Shown: positions 32,140-41,899, counted from the first letter of the stretch. The stretch is DNA of 55,534 nucleotides from Clostridia bacterium (GCA_900770415.1 CAAGKN010000019.1:1-55534); one strand, 5' to 3'. Numbers and translations are program-made. The notes: generated by a model from the sequence alone, not told the origin.

Positions 32140-32874
32140 ATGTTAGAATTAAAAAATATTTATTTCTTTAAAGATAATAAACAAATTTTAACTGATGTTA
32201 GTTTAAATATAGATAATCAAAAATTTGTAGCTGTTACTGGCCCTAATGGTTCTGGTAAATCTACACTTGCTAAGATTATTATGGGACTTTTTAAACCTGA
32301 TTCTGGTCAAATTCTTTTTGGTGGACAAGATATTACCAATCTTAGTATTACTGAAAGAGCTAAACTTGGTATAGGATTTGCCTTTCAACAACCTGTTAAA
32401 TTTAAAGGGCTTACAGTTAAGGATTTAATTGAAATTGCTGCCGGTAATTCAATTAAGCTTGCTGAGGCTTGTGACTATTTGTCTGATGTTGGATTATGTG
32501 CACAAGAATATTTAAATAGAGAAATAAGTGCTTCTCTTTCTGGTGGAGAACTTAAAAGAATTGAGATTGCAATGCTTGCAGCCAAAAAGTCTAAACTTAC
32601 AATTTTTGACGAACCAGAAGCTGGCATTGATTTATGGAGTTTTAACAATCTTATTAGTGTATTTGAAAAAATGCATCAAAAAATTAATGGTTCTATTATT
32701 GTAATTTCACATCAAGAAAAAATATTAAATATTGCAGATGAAATTATATTATTAAATAATGGAAAAATAATTGACAAAGGTCCAAAAGAAAATATGCTTC
32801 CTAAATTATTAGATAAAAAAGTTTCTTGTCGTAAAGCAGATTATTTGGGAGGTGTTCAAAATGGAACTAAATAA
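32140..32874 (+). CDS. sufC: SufC-type ABC ATPase for Fe-S cluster assembly
   Basis: 244 residues: Walker A GPNGSGKST, Q-loop (GFAFQQP), signature SLSGGELKRIE, Walker B TIFDEPEAGID and a His switch (VISHQ). It powers the SufBC(D) scaffold in the cytosol. Only a single SufB/D-like partner follows, overlapping by 14 bases; sufS, sufU and sufD are absent here. Good ribosome binding site AGGAGG before the ATG. Confidence 0.88.
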   Translation: MLELKNIYFFKDNKQILTDVSLNIDNQKFVAVTGPNGSGKSTLAKIIMGLFKPDSGQILFGGQDITNLSITERAKLGIGFAFQQPVKFKGLTVKDLIEIAAGNSIKLAEACDYLSDVGLCAQEYLNREISASLSGGELKRIEIAMLAAKKSKLTIFDEPEAGIDLWSFNNLISVFEKMHQKINGSIIVISHQEKILNIADEIILLNNGKIIDKGPKENMLPKLLDKKVSCRKADYLGGVQNGTK

Positions 32875-33784
32875 ATTAGAAAAAGATTTATTAAGCAAGA
32901 TTGCAGATATAGAATCAACACCTATAGGAGCTTATAATATTCGTGAAAATGGAAAAGGAATTGCCAGAAACACTACTACGAATATAGATATTATAACTAA
33001 AACGGACAAGCCGGGAATTGATATTATTATAAAAGCAAATACTAAAAATGAAAGTGTTCATATTCCTGTTATTTTGACTGAATCTGGTTTTAACGATGTT
33101 GTCTACAATGATTTCTATATCGGTGAAAACGCTGATGTTGTTATTGTTGCAGGATGTGGAATTCATAATAATACTTGCAAAACCTCAGAACATGATGGTA
33201 TTCACACATTTTATTTGGAACCAGGTGCCAAAGTTAAATATATAGAAAAACATTACGGCGAAGGTTCTGGTACAGGTGATAGAATTTTAAATCCCCAAAC
33301 CATTGTACATTTGAAGGAAAATTCTTCTTTAGAAATGGAAACTGTCCAAATAGAAGGTGTTTCTTCTACCATAAGAGAAACTTCCGGAGATTTAGGAGAT
33401 AATTCTACTTTGACCATAACAGAAAAAATTATGACAAATGGAAATCAATTTGCTAAAACAGTTTTTAATGTAGATTTAAATGGCAAAGACTCTAGTGTTC
33501 ACGTTACATCTAGATCTGTTGCTAAGGATAATTCTTCTCAAGAATTCTACTCAAATGTTAATGGTAATTCTAAATGTTTTGGTCATGTTGAATGTGATGC
33601 TATTATAATGGATAATGCTAAAATTACCGCTACACCTAAAATAGTAGCAAATCATATAGATGCTAGCCTAATACATGAAGCAGCAATTGGAAAAATTGCA
33701 GGAGAGCAGTTAATAAAATTGATGACTCTTGGTCTTACTGAAAAAGAAGCAGAAGAGCAAATAATTAGTGGTTTCTTAAAATAA
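32861..33784 (+). CDS. sufB: SufB/SufD-family Fe-S scaffold protein
   Basis: About 307 residues, shorter than classical SufB (about 470), with the beta-helix-type core (DVVIVAGCGIHNNT, HDGIHTFYLEPGA, SSTIRETSGDLGD) and the C-terminal end with HEAAIGKIAGEQL and GLTEKEAEEQIISGF, typical of the family. With sufC it makes a minimal SufBC pair like those described in archaea and anaerobic bacteria. The start ATG at 32861 has GGGAGG upstream; whether to call it SufB or SufD is partly convention. Confidence 0.82.
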   Translation: MELNKLEKDLLSKIADIESTPIGAYNIRENGKGIARNTTTNIDIITKTDKPGIDIIIKANTKNESVHIPVILTESGFNDVVYNDFYIGENADVVIVAGCGIHNNTCKTSEHDGIHTFYLEPGAKVKYIEKHYGEGSGTGDRILNPQTIVHLKENSSLEMETVQIEGVSSTIRETSGDLGDNSTLTITEKIMTNGNQFAKTVFNVDLNGKDSSVHVTSRSVAKDNSSQEFYSNVNGNSKCFGHVECDAIIMDNAKITATPKIVANHIDASLIHEAAIGKIAGEQLIKLMTLGLTEKEAEEQIISGFLK

Positions 33785-33793
33785 ATATATTTA

Positions 33794-33832
33794 ATACTCA
33801 AAAAGTACAAACCTTTTTGGGTATTTTTTTTT
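33794..33832 (+). terminator. Terminator after sufB
   Basis: ATACTCAAAAAG / CTTTTTGGGTAT hairpin with eight T. Confidence 0.85.
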
Positions 33833-33879
33833 AATCTTTTCATATTATATACTATAAATTTTTTAGGAGAATTATTGAT

Positions 33880-34764
33880 ATGAAAAAAATTATATTTAAA
33901 GGCTGTGGAACAGCAATTGCAACCCCTTTTACTGAAGACGGAATAAACTTTAAAGAATTTGAAAAATTAATTGAATATCAAATTAGCGAAGGTATTGACT
34001 CTATCATAGTTTGTGGTACCACTGGCGAATCTTCTACTATGACTTTAGATGAAAAAAAGACGCTTATTAAGTTTGCTATTGAAGCAATTGATAATAGAGT
34101 ACCCATAATAATTGGAACTGGTAGTAACAATACTGCTTCTTCTATTGAGTTATCTCAGTATGCTGAAAGTGCTGGTGCTGATGGCTTGTTATTGGTTACT
34201 CCTTATTATAATAAAACTACACAAGAGGGCTTAATAAAACATTATACAGCCATTGCTAATAATACCAATTTGCCTATTATTTTATACAATGTTCCTAGCA
34301 GAACAGGCTTAAATATATTACCTGAAACATGTTTAGAATTATCAAAGGTAGAAAATATTGTTGCTATTAAAGATGCTAGTGGCAATATCTCTCAAACCGC
34401 TCAAATTGCAACATTATGTGGAGATAATTTGTTTATTTATTCGGGAAATGATGATCAAACTTTGCCTATTTTGTCTTTAGGAGGAATAGGTCTTATCTCT
34501 GTTCTCTCTAATATTGCTCCTAAATTTACTTGCAATATGGTTCACGACTTCTTTAATGGTAATATAGATAAGGCTACCTCTGCTCAATTAAGAAGTATTG
34601 ACTTAATAAATAGTCTATTTTGTGAAGTAAATCCTATTCCTGTTAAGGCTGCTCTAAACATGATTGGATATAATTTTGGTAGCCCAAGACTTCCATTGAT
34701 AGATATATCTGAAAAAGGAAAGCAACGTTTAAAAAAATCTCTAGAAAATTTTAATTTGTTATAA
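33880..34764 (+). CDS. dapA: 4-Hydroxy-tetrahydrodipicolinate synthase
   Basis: 294 residues. CGTTGES (Thr47/Thr48), the Tyr in LYNVPSRTG (Tyr136) and the Schiff-base Lys164 in VAIKDASG are all in place. It condenses pyruvate with aspartate semialdehyde in the diaminopimelate pathway for cell wall and lysine. It follows asd and sufCB and precedes an HD gene and dapB on the same strand. AGGAGA upstream of the ATG. Normal length. Confidence 0.95.
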   Translation: MKKIIFKGCGTAIATPFTEDGINFKEFEKLIEYQISEGIDSIIVCGTTGESSTMTLDEKKTLIKFAIEAIDNRVPIIIGTGSNNTASSIELSQYAESAGADGLLLVTPYYNKTTQEGLIKHYTAIANNTNLPIILYNVPSRTGLNILPETCLELSKVENIVAIKDASGNISQTAQIATLCGDNLFIYSGNDDQTLPILSLGGIGLISVLSNIAPKFTCNMVHDFFNGNIDKATSAQLRSIDLINSLFCEVNPIPVKAALNMIGYNFGSPRLPLIDISEKGKQRLKKSLENFNLL

Positions 34765-34821
34765 CCATTTATACATATCTATGTTATAATATAATAAATA
34801 GTCGTTTTAAGGAGCATATAA

Positions 34822-35358
34822 ATGTATACAAGAGATAATAATACATGTGAAGAATTTGAAAATGTAATAAAAGATTTAACTATAAATCCAACTGTCCAAA
34901 AAATGAAGGAATTTAGGCAACACTACAATACATCTTGCTATGAACATTGTTTAAATGTTGCTTTCTATAGCTATTTAATAGCGAAAAAGTTAAATCTGGA
35001 TTATAAAGCTATTGCACGTGGGGCAATGTTACACGACTTGTTTTTGTACGATTGGAGACACAGTAAAAAAGCATTAAAACTAAAAAAATTTCATGCCTTT
35101 ATACATCCAGAAATCGCATTAAAAAATTCTTTAAAATTATTTAATCTAAATGAAAAAGAAAAAGATATAATTGTAAAACATATGTGGCCAGTAACAATAA
35201 AATTTCCAAAGTATCCAGAAAGTTATATTGTTACTCTCACAGATAAATATAGCACAATAGCAGAAAGTTTGCATTATTATACAGATATATTACATACAAA
35301 AAAACTTTATAAATATGCTTATGTATTTTTAAGCTTAATTGTATTTAGAGTAATATAA
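34822..35358 (+). CDS. HD-domain phosphohydrolase
   Basis: 178 residues. The HD motifs are visible: H in YEHCLNVA, the HD pair in AMLHDLFLYDW, and HPEIALKN plus a later KHMW. A metal-dependent phosphohydrolase of unknown substrate. It sits between dapA and dapB with its own AAGGAG and a TATAAT box in the gap, so it may be co-transcribed; no link to lysine synthesis is known to me. Confidence 0.8.
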   Translation: MYTRDNNTCEEFENVIKDLTINPTVQKMKEFRQHYNTSCYEHCLNVAFYSYLIAKKLNLDYKAIARGAMLHDLFLYDWRHSKKALKLKKFHAFIHPEIALKNSLKLFNLNEKEKDIIVKHMWPVTIKFPKYPESYIVTLTDKYSTIAESLHYYTDILHTKKLYKYAYVFLSLIVFRVI

Positions 35359-35370
35359 AAGGAGACATTG

Positions 35371-36120
35371 ATGATAAATGTATTAATAAATGGCTGTAAT
35401 GGTAAAATGGGGCAAGAAGTTGCAACATTAATTCATAGTAGCCATTCTTTTGTTTTAATAGGTGGAATTGCTAAAACTATTTTCAACTCCAATTTTTGTG
35501 ATGTTTTTACACATTATAGTCAAATCCCCTCAAGGCCAGATGTAGTAATTGACTTTTCCAGTCCAGCTGGGACATTTAATATTTTAGAATACTGCCAAAA
35601 ACATAAAGTACCTTTGGTTATAGCAACTACTGGCTTTACTTCCGAACAAAATAATAAAATCTTTGCCACAAGTAAATATATTCCCATATTCAAGTCAGCT
35701 AACATGTCCTATTCAATAGCTGTTGTGTGCAACCTACTTAATAAATTAGTAAACCTTTTACCTAATAGTGAGATAGAAATTCTGGAAACACATCATAGCC
35801 AAAAGTTAGACTCTCCTAGTGGGACAGCTATAATGCTTGCTGATAGTTTAAATAAAGGAAGTAATTATAAATATACATATAACTTTAACAGAAATAACTC
35901 TTATAAAAAGAGATTAAACAATGAAATTGGATTTTCTAGTATTCGTGGTGGGAATATTGTAGGTGAACATTCCGTTTTTTTCTTTGGAAATGCTGAAAAA
36001 CTCGAAATAAAACATACTGCTTATTCAAGAAAAATTTATGCAGAAGGAGCATTAAAAGCTACCGAATTCATTGTAAGTCAAAGACCGGGACGAATTTACA
36101 CTATGGAAGATTTACTTTAA
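35371..36120 (+). CDS. dapB: 4-Hydroxy-tetrahydrodipicolinate reductase
   Basis: About 249 residues. The NAD(P)-binding start (VLINGCNGKMGQEV), EILETHHSQKLDSPSGTA with the catalytic His and Lys, and GFSSIRGGNIVGEHSVFF are family motifs. It makes tetrahydrodipicolinate. ATG 35371 follows AAAAGGAGA. A bidirectional terminator follows. Confidence 0.93.
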   Translation: MINVLINGCNGKMGQEVATLIHSSHSFVLIGGIAKTIFNSNFCDVFTHYSQIPSRPDVVIDFSSPAGTFNILEYCQKHKVPLVIATTGFTSEQNNKIFATSKYIPIFKSANMSYSIAVVCNLLNKLVNLLPNSEIEILETHHSQKLDSPSGTAIMLADSLNKGSNYKYTYNFNRNNSYKKRLNNEIGFSSIRGGNIVGEHSVFFFGNAEKLEIKHTAYSRKIYAEGALKATEFIVSQRPGRIYTMEDLL

Positions 36121-36126
36121 AGCAAT

Positions 36127-36166
36127 AAAAAATGGTACACTCTTATTAAAAAGTGTACCATTTTTT
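36127..36166. terminator. Bidirectional terminator between dapB and ytxC
   Basis: AAAAAATGGTACACT / AGTGTACCATTTTTT, a 15-base perfect stem with a 10-base loop; serves both converging genes. Confidence 0.9.
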
Positions 36167-36188
36167 AATAAATTACCCCATTGATGTG

Positions 36189-37043
36189 CTATTGCTGTTT
36201 TGTCATTTTTATCATTTTATAAGTTCTACATATATTACATTCTCTGCATATATATACTCTATCTTCAAAAATCAGCTTTACAGTTTTTATAAATTCGTCT
36301 TCTGAATCTAATAAATGAATTTCTATTCTTTGCGGTAATAATGTTAAAAGTGTATTTAATGCATAATCATTTTCTGAAAAAATAATATCTGATAAAAACT
36401 TAGCATTATAAATTTCTTTACATAGTGGAACAATATTTTTATTTTCATCTAATATTGTTAATTCTGATTTTCCATATATTAAGTGTAAATTTTTAATATT
36501 TGATTTTTTAGAATTAATATACATTCTTAGTAAAGAAATAAATTCATTATATTCTTTTTCTATTATATATTTATTAACCGCTATATCTACAATGCTATCC
36601 AAATATTTAATATATTCTTTAATTCTAAAGTTCACAAATCCTTCCAATATCATGCTTTTACTTTCAATTACATATTGTAGCACTGCTTCATGTATATACT
36701 CTTTTTCCTTACTTATTTGTTCATATTCTGAAGATTCTATAATTTCACAACAATTCTGTATTATTATTTTTTTCTCATATTCTTCAAAATAAAAATAATC
36801 AAAGCTTATTATTTTTTTTATCATTTTTTCTTTATAAAATTTTAATATTGTATCTGTTATAATACTGCTTAATTTTTCATCAAAAAAAGATATTTTTTCT
36901 CCAATATAATGTACAATTATATTGGAGTATATTTTAAATTTATTTTTAGAATACCTTACCTCTTCAAGTTCTAAATAATCTAACTTATCCAGTAGATATT
37001 CCAATATTGCGTTATTATTTGTTTTTATGCAAAAAGATTTCAT
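36189..37043 (-). CDS. ytxC: Sporulation protein YtxC-like
   Basis: 284 residues. GFVNFRIKEYIKYLDSIVDIAVNKYIIEKEYNEFISLLR and the VHLxxG-like NLHLIYGKSELTIL follow the YtxC pattern known from spore formers; near the end is a CRECNICRTYK cluster. Its exact role in sporulation is not known. It supports a spore-forming host. A 29-base near-perfect palindrome (36898-36926) lies within the coding region. Confidence 0.75.
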   Translation of the reverse strand: MKSFCIKTNNNAILEYLLDKLDYLELEEVRYSKNKFKIYSNIIVHYIGEKISFFDEKLSSIITDTILKFYKEKMIKKIISFDYFYFEEYEKKIIIQNCCEIIESSEYEQISKEKEYIHEAVLQYVIESKSMILEGFVNFRIKEYIKYLDSIVDIAVNKYIIEKEYNEFISLLRMYINSKKSNIKNLHLIYGKSELTILDENKNIVPLCKEIYNAKFLSDIIFSENDYALNTLLTLLPQRIEIHLLDSEDEFIKTVKLIFEDRVYICRECNICRTYKMIKMTKQQ

Positions 37044-37144
37044 TGCAAAATTCTCCTCCCATATTATTTTATATTATCTACTAAATACTTTTTAGATATA
37101 CATATTTTATTCAAAAAAACTAAATATGCAACTTGTTTTATTTT

Positions 37145-37483
37145 TCAATTTATCCCTGAAATGCCATGCTTTAAACTATATACATTTTTATATCCCATAT
37201 TTTCCAATATTTCTTTTCCTTTTTTACTTCTTATACCACTTGCACAATACAGTATTATTATTGCTTGCTTATTTTTTATTTCTTTTTCTATACTTCTTTC
37301 TAAGTTATATAAACAAATATTTATAGCTTCATTTAAATGTTCTTCTTCATATTCTTGTTTACTTCTTACATCTATTAAATAGCATTCTTTTTCCTTTTTT
37401 ATGATTTTTTTAGCTGTTTCGTAAGTTATGTCTTTTCCCTCAAATCCTCTATATAATATTCTTTTTATCTTTTTAAACATCAT
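37145..37483 (-). CDS. Rhodanese-like sulfurtransferase domain protein
   Basis: About 112 residues, a single rhodanese domain: LIDVRSKQEYEEEHL near the start and the active-site loop with Cys in YCASGIRSKKG, then LENMGYKNVYSLKHGI. Such proteins move sulfur in a persulfide form. The ATG at 37483 has GGGGTG upstream. Preceded by ytxC on the same strand and followed by a gap. Confidence 0.88.
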   Translation of the reverse strand: MMFKKIKRILYRGFEGKDITYETAKKIIKKEKECYLIDVRSKQEYEEEHLNEAINICLYNLERSIEKEIKNKQAIIILYCASGIRSKKGKEILENMGYKNVYSLKHGISGIN

Positions 37484-37497
37484 TTTCACCCCATCGC

Positions 37498-37535
37498 AAA
37501 AAAAACACTACTAATATATTATATTAGCAGTGTTC
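37498..37535 (-). terminator. Terminator after secF
   Basis: AACACTgCTAATATA / TATATTAGtAGTGTT with a run of seven or eight T on the transcript. Confidence 0.85.
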
Positions 37536-37547
37536 TCTTATGTTACT

Positions 37548-38186
37548 TTATTTGTTTTCTTCTAATTTTTTCTCATATTTCATATTTAATACTATTATTG
37601 TAATTACATATATTGCCATACCTATTGGTATTATAAATTTATTTATAGGTATTCTTGTTATTGCTATTAACGATGCATATGTTAATCCTATTAGCATTAA
37701 TACAATTATTGTTGTAAGTAAAGTTTTTGTTGCTCCTAATTTTTTAAATCTAATCATTTGATATATCACTATCGCAATTGTAGAAATTCCAAATGGCAAT
37801 ATATATCTTTTTATTAAACTTGATAATTTAACTTTTGGATTATGCACTATTTCTATTTCTTCGTCTTTTATTTCTTTTTCATATTTTTCATTTAATTTAT
37901 TTATTAATTCTGTCTTTTTTTCATTTAATTCTTCTTCTGACATTTCTTCTGTTGTTATAGAAATCATATCTTCAAATAATTCTACTTTTTGCACTATTGC
38001 CTGTTTTCCCTTAAATACTTCCTTAGTAATTTCTTGCATATCCTTGTCTTCTATTTTTTTTCCAACATATACGCTAATATTTATATTGCTTTTATAAGGT
38101 AATCCTACATTAAAACCTTTAAAACATACTATAACTGTTCCTGCAAATATTAGACATATTAATAATATTAAAACTATTTTTTTCAT
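37548..38186 (-). CDS. secF: SecF-like protein-export subunit (short)
   Basis: 212 residues, shorter than usual SecF (about 290-310). One N-terminal helix, an extracytoplasmic region (about 28-118) and then about four helices (from IKRYILPFGISTIAIV). It follows secD by 36 bases, which supports the assignment; by itself the sequence is a weak match. With SecD it would help pull exported proteins across the membrane using the ion gradient. Confidence 0.6.
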   Translation of the reverse strand: MKKIVLILLICLIFAGTVIVCFKGFNVGLPYKSNINISVYVGKKIEDKDMQEITKEVFKGKQAIVQKVELFEDMISITTEEMSEEELNEKKTELINKLNEKYEKEIKDEEIEIVHNPKVKLSSLIKRYILPFGISTIAIVIYQMIRFKKLGATKTLLTTIIVLMLIGLTYASLIAITRIPINKFIIPIGMAIYVITIIVLNMKYEKKLEENK

Positions 38187-38222
38187 TTTTATAATTCATT
38201 CCTTTCTTAAGGTATAAATAAT

Positions 38223-39602
38223 TTATTCTTTTATAGAATTTACTATTAATGTTTTAGTTAAGATTATATTCCATACTATTGTAATTGCTAGACCCCAGAA
38301 TATTATCATAGCAAAGCTATAAATTTGTAACCAACTTGTTAAAATTAATATTACTGATAGTATTAATACTGGGATAAGTGCTATTGATATTTTTGTAAAT
38401 GCTCTATTAAAGTTTGTCTCTAGCTCTGCTTTATCTTCTGATTTACTAATATAATTTAATATATAAACATTAAATGTGTAATTTATTGCTAATGCAACTA
38501 TTAATCCCAATATGCCTTCTATTGTAAGAATCACATTTGTGTATCTTATTGCAAGCAACAATACTGCTATATATCCTATATATGCTACTGCAGTTAATAG
38601 ACCATTTTTCTTATATTTAATTATTAAATACACTAATGCAATTAATATTAAAACTCCAAATATTATTATTGCTAAATTATACATATCTGTTGTAATGTTA
38701 GATTTCATATATCTATTTGCTGTAACTTTATACTCTACAGGCAATGCCCCAGAATTTAGTATTTTTTCTACATATCCAGCTTCTTTTACATATGATTGTA
38801 ACTCTGCTTGTGTTTTTGTTTCTCCTCCAACAGATAATTGTATTGAACCATTTGTTATTTCTTTTTCAAATTGTGTAGAAAGAACCGTAGAACCATCAAT
38901 TTTTATAGTAACTTCTTTGCTTTCTTTTTCGTTTTCTTCACTATTTTCTTCTTTTTCATCTGTTGTATTTTCTTCATTGTCGTCATTATTTTCTTCTACT
39001 TTTTCTGGTACTTTATATTCATTACTTATATTTTTTAATATTTCTTTTCCTTCTTCATTAAATTCTATGTTTAAATATATGCTTGTCCCATTATCTGTAT
39101 TAGCATACATTGTTTTTACTTGTTTTATTTTTGAACTATCTAATAAGACGTTTTTATCTGGGTCTTCTATTGTTAAGTTTCCTTTTGCATAAGCATATTG
39201 AATTACAGTATCTGTTGCAGTATCTTCTACCATATTTACAACTATTTTGCCAGTTTCCTCATCTTGTGCAATTGTATATTGTGCAACATTCATTTCTTTT
39301 AGTCTTTTTTCAATTATCTTTCTAGCTTTTATAAAATTTTCCTTTGTGTTTGCACTTTCTTTTTCTGTTTTTTCTGTTGTTTCTTCTTTTCCTTGTTCTG
39401 TACTTTCTTCTGTATCATCAACTACTTCAAATGTTATATACCTATTTCCTTTTAGATCCATTCCCTTAATATATTCAGGTAATAAATTCGCCATTCTACC
39501 ATTTTTTTGTATAAATAGTCCTCCAAATGACATTAAGCTAATTAATATTATAATTAATATTAATAAAATAATTTTAAATTTTTGTTCTAGTTTCATTTCC
39601 AT
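38223..39602 (-). CDS. secD: SecD protein-export subunit
   Basis: About 459 residues: first helix (about 10-28), a large extracytoplasmic part with GMDLKGNRYITFEV (the D1 motif), a Glu/Asn/Thr-rich low-complexity insert (about 205-240), SGALPVEY, and five C-terminal helices. The ATG at 39602 with AAGGTG upstream. Works with SecF. The acidic insert is unusual. Confidence 0.82.
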   Translation of the reverse strand: MEMKLEQKFKIILLILIIILISLMSFGGLFIQKNGRMANLLPEYIKGMDLKGNRYITFEVVDDTEESTEQGKEETTEKTEKESANTKENFIKARKIIEKRLKEMNVAQYTIAQDEETGKIVVNMVEDTATDTVIQYAYAKGNLTIEDPDKNVLLDSSKIKQVKTMYANTDNGTSIYLNIEFNEEGKEILKNISNEYKVPEKVEENNDDNEENTTDEKEENSEENEKESKEVTIKIDGSTVLSTQFEKEITNGSIQLSVGGETKTQAELQSYVKEAGYVEKILNSGALPVEYKVTANRYMKSNITTDMYNLAIIIFGVLILIALVYLIIKYKKNGLLTAVAYIGYIAVLLLAIRYTNVILTIEGILGLIVALAINYTFNVYILNYISKSEDKAELETNFNRAFTKISIALIPVLILSVILILTSWLQIYSFAMIIFWGLAITIVWNIILTKTLIVNSIKE

Positions 39603-39616
39603 TTTCACCTTTCTTT

Positions 39617-40276
39617 TTATAATAATCTTGTATCATTAATTATTAATTCAAACCATATATTTAAATATTTAGCAGCATGTTTACTCATCATAGTTCTTTC
39701 CATAAATATTTCAAAATAATCTAAAACTGGAGATATTTTTGTATCTATTGTTAAATCCAAGGTAACTTTTCTATCTTCTTTATTGATTATAAACTTTGAA
39801 TCTGTTACGGCATAATTTACTCTGTGGTGTATTCCAAATCTAGATATATTATTATCTGTAACTCTATCTCTATGCACATCTGATTTATCTGCCAATATTA
39901 TTGCAGCTGATATATCACTTACTGCATTTCCTGTATTTTCATCATGATTTCCTATCGCAGTCATAATTTCTGTTCTATCTTCTATTGGCATTCCCATTTC
40001 TTTTAATATTTCGTATGCCAATATTGCACCTGAATGTGCGTGGTCAACCCTATTAATGCAATTTCCTATATCATGCATATACCCTGCTATTCTAGCTAAT
40101 TCTATTCTATCTTTTGGATATCCCAATATTTCTAATAAGTCGCCTGCTCTTTGTGCCACAATATTTATATGCCTCTCTGAATGTTCTGTATATCCTAATG
40201 CGTCTAATTGCCTTTGTCCACTTTTTATAAGGGCTTCTATCTCCTTGTTGTTTTTCACATCTTGTAGTGTTATCAT
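39617..40276 (-). CDS. HD-domain phosphohydrolase
   Basis: 219 residues. Clear HD motifs: HSERHINIVAQRAGDLL, ARIAGYMHDIGNCINRVDHAHSGA, AIGNHDENTG, and IILADKSDVHRDRV. Similar stand-alone HD proteins next to secDF or S41 genes occur in Clostridia; substrate unknown (nucleotide second messengers are possible). Close to secD on the same strand (8 bases or so), so likely in one operon. Confidence 0.88.
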   Translation of the reverse strand: MITLQDVKNNKEIEALIKSGQRQLDALGYTEHSERHINIVAQRAGDLLEILGYPKDRIELARIAGYMHDIGNCINRVDHAHSGAILAYEILKEMGMPIEDRTEIMTAIGNHDENTGNAVSDISAAIILADKSDVHRDRVTDNNISRFGIHHRVNYAVTDSKFIINKEDRKVTLDLTIDTKISPVLDYFEIFMERTMMSKHAAKYLNIWFELIINDTRLL

Positions 40277-40415
40277 AGTCTCCTCCTTTATTTTAAGATT
40301 TTATATTAAAATCTTAAAAATATCAACCTATTTTGAAAAATTTATCAATTATGTTTGTATATTTCCTTTGCCAAGTGTGTATATTAAAAATATATATTAT
40401 TGATAGGAGGTTTTT

Positions 40416-40586
40416 ATGAATAAAAAAAGAGTATGCGAGATTTTAAAAAGTAAAGAAAAGTATGATGTTTTTTATGATAATCGTCCTGTTTGGATTCAAG
40501 AAATTGATGGCAATAATATTGCCAAAATCGGCTTTGTAGACAAGGTTGAAGAAAGAGATGTATATTTAAAAGATTTATATGAATAA
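40416..40586 (+). CDS. sspH: Small acid-soluble spore protein, H-type
   Basis: 56 residues. MNKKRVCEIL...KYDVFYDNRPVWIQEID...AKIGFVD...ERDVYLKDLYE follows the H-type SASP pattern (xPVWIExxD with a short Glu-rich end). Strong AGGAGG 7 bases before the ATG. It is the only plus-strand gene among minus-strand genes here. Expected to be a spore-core protein, probably under sporulation control; supports a spore-forming host. Confidence 0.8.
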   Translation: MNKKRVCEILKSKEKYDVFYDNRPVWIQEIDGNNIAKIGFVDKVEERDVYLKDLYE

Positions 40587-40630
40587 TTATTATATTTGTT
40601 ATTACTGTTGTAAGTAAAGTTGTACAAAAT

Positions 40631-40666
40631 GAAGTGAACCTCATCAGTTCACTTCAAAATCGTTTT
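40631..40666 (+). terminator. Hairpin after sspH
   Basis: GAAGTGAAC / GTTCACTTC with a 7-base loop, followed after a few bases by TTTTT. Confidence 0.55.
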
Positions 40667-40687
40667 TAATATTTTTGATTGTATTTT

Positions 40688-41899
40688 TTATTTTAATGTT
40701 TCTATTGCTTTCTGTAATTGTGTATCTTTTTCTTCTGGAATAGTTGTTTTATTCTTGTATTCTTCTGGCACGTCAACTTTTATGTTTGGTTCTATTCCGA
40801 CTTTATTTATTTTGTAATACTTTGGTGTATAATATTCATTAGTTGTTATTTTCAAACCACTTCCATCAGCCAAAGTGTGTATAGTTTGAATTACACCTTT
40901 TCCATAAGTTATTGTTCCAATAATTGTAGCTTTTTCATTATCCTTTAACGCTCCAGTCATTATTTCAGAGGCACTTGCTGAATATTCATTTGTTAAAACT
41001 ACTATTGGCATATTTATTATGGGATCTTTATCGTTCTTTGTTATTTTTTCATTTTCATTTTTGTCTTTTGTTATTAATAAAGTGTCTCCCTTATCTGTAA
41101 TCAATTTCAATATGTTAATTGCCTCATCAACTATGCCTCCACCATTATTTCTTATATCAATTATTAACTTTTCAATGCCTTGTTTTTTTAATTCTTTATA
41201 TTTTTGTGTGAATTCATCAGCACAGCCACCATCAAAATCAGATATATAAATATATCCTATATTATCTTTTAATACTTTTGTATTTATATGACTTATTAAT
41301 ATTTTCTTTCTTTCAACCTCTATTTCAAAAGTCTCTTTTTCTCCTCTTTTTATTTCTAATTTAACTTTAGTTCCTGCTTTTCCTTTTATTTTGTTAGAAA
41401 CTTCTGTTATTGTATCTAATGTATAACCCTCTCCATCCACCTTTGTAATAATATCTCCTGCTAATATGCCAGCTTGCTCTGCTGGTGAATTCTCCATAGG
41501 TTTTAACACTACTATGGTTTGCTTTTCTTTGTCAACCAACATATATATTCCAATTCCGACATAATTGCCATTTGTTGTATCCATAAGCTTTTCCATTTCT
41601 TCTTTTGTATAATATTCTGTGTATGGATCACCTAAAGCTTCCACATATCCTTTTAGTGCTCCTTCTACTAATGTTTCGTCATCAATTTCGCCTAAGTATT
41701 CTTTTTCCAATACTTTTCTAAAACTTGCCAAAGTTTCATCAAGACCTGTTACTTCTCCGTCTGTTATTTTTACATATTTAATCCCATTTTTAGCTATCGC
41801 TTTATAAACTGTAACACTTGTTATCAAAAATGTAATTATTACAGTTATTACAACTAACATTAACGATTTATAAATTTTTTCTTCTCTTTCTTCTTTCAT
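40688..41899 (-). CDS. ctpA: S41-family C-terminal processing peptidase
   Basis: About 403 residues: membrane anchor (about 12-32), a segment with LGDPYTEYYT, a PDZ domain (about 110-185), then the S41 domain with the Ser in NEYSASASEIM and the Lys in TYGKGVIQT. It cleaves proteins outside the membrane; partners of PcsB-like hydrolases are possible substrates. The ATG at 41899 follows GGGAGG. It lies downstream of ftsEX and the M23 genes on the same strand. Confidence 0.92.
   Translation of the reverse strand: MKEEREEKIYKSLMLVVITVIITFLITSVTVYKAIAKNGIKYVKITDGEVTGLDETLASFRKVLEKEYLGEIDDETLVEGALKGYVEALGDPYTEYYTKEEMEKLMDTTNGNYVGIGIYMLVDKEKQTIVVLKPMENSPAEQAGILAGDIITKVDGEGYTLDTITEVSNKIKGKAGTKVKLEIKRGEKETFEIEVERKKILISHINTKVLKDNIGYIYISDFDGGCADEFTQKYKELKKQGIEKLIIDIRNNGGGIVDEAINILKLITDKGDTLLITKDKNENEKITKNDKDPIINMPIVVLTNEYSASASEIMTGALKDNEKATIIGTITYGKGVIQTIHTLADGSGLKITTNEYYTPKYYKINKVGIEPNIKVDVPEEYKNKTTIPEEKDTQLQKAIETLK

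Noticed and set aside
36898..36926. 29-base palindrome inside ytxC as an operator
   Set aside because: It is inside the coding region with no nearby start, so it is noted only; chance in AT-rich DNA is likely.
38512..39639. Long plus-strand ORFs opposite secD
   Set aside because: Mirror the Glu/Lys/Thr-rich secD codons as Phe/Ser/Leu; no start signals.
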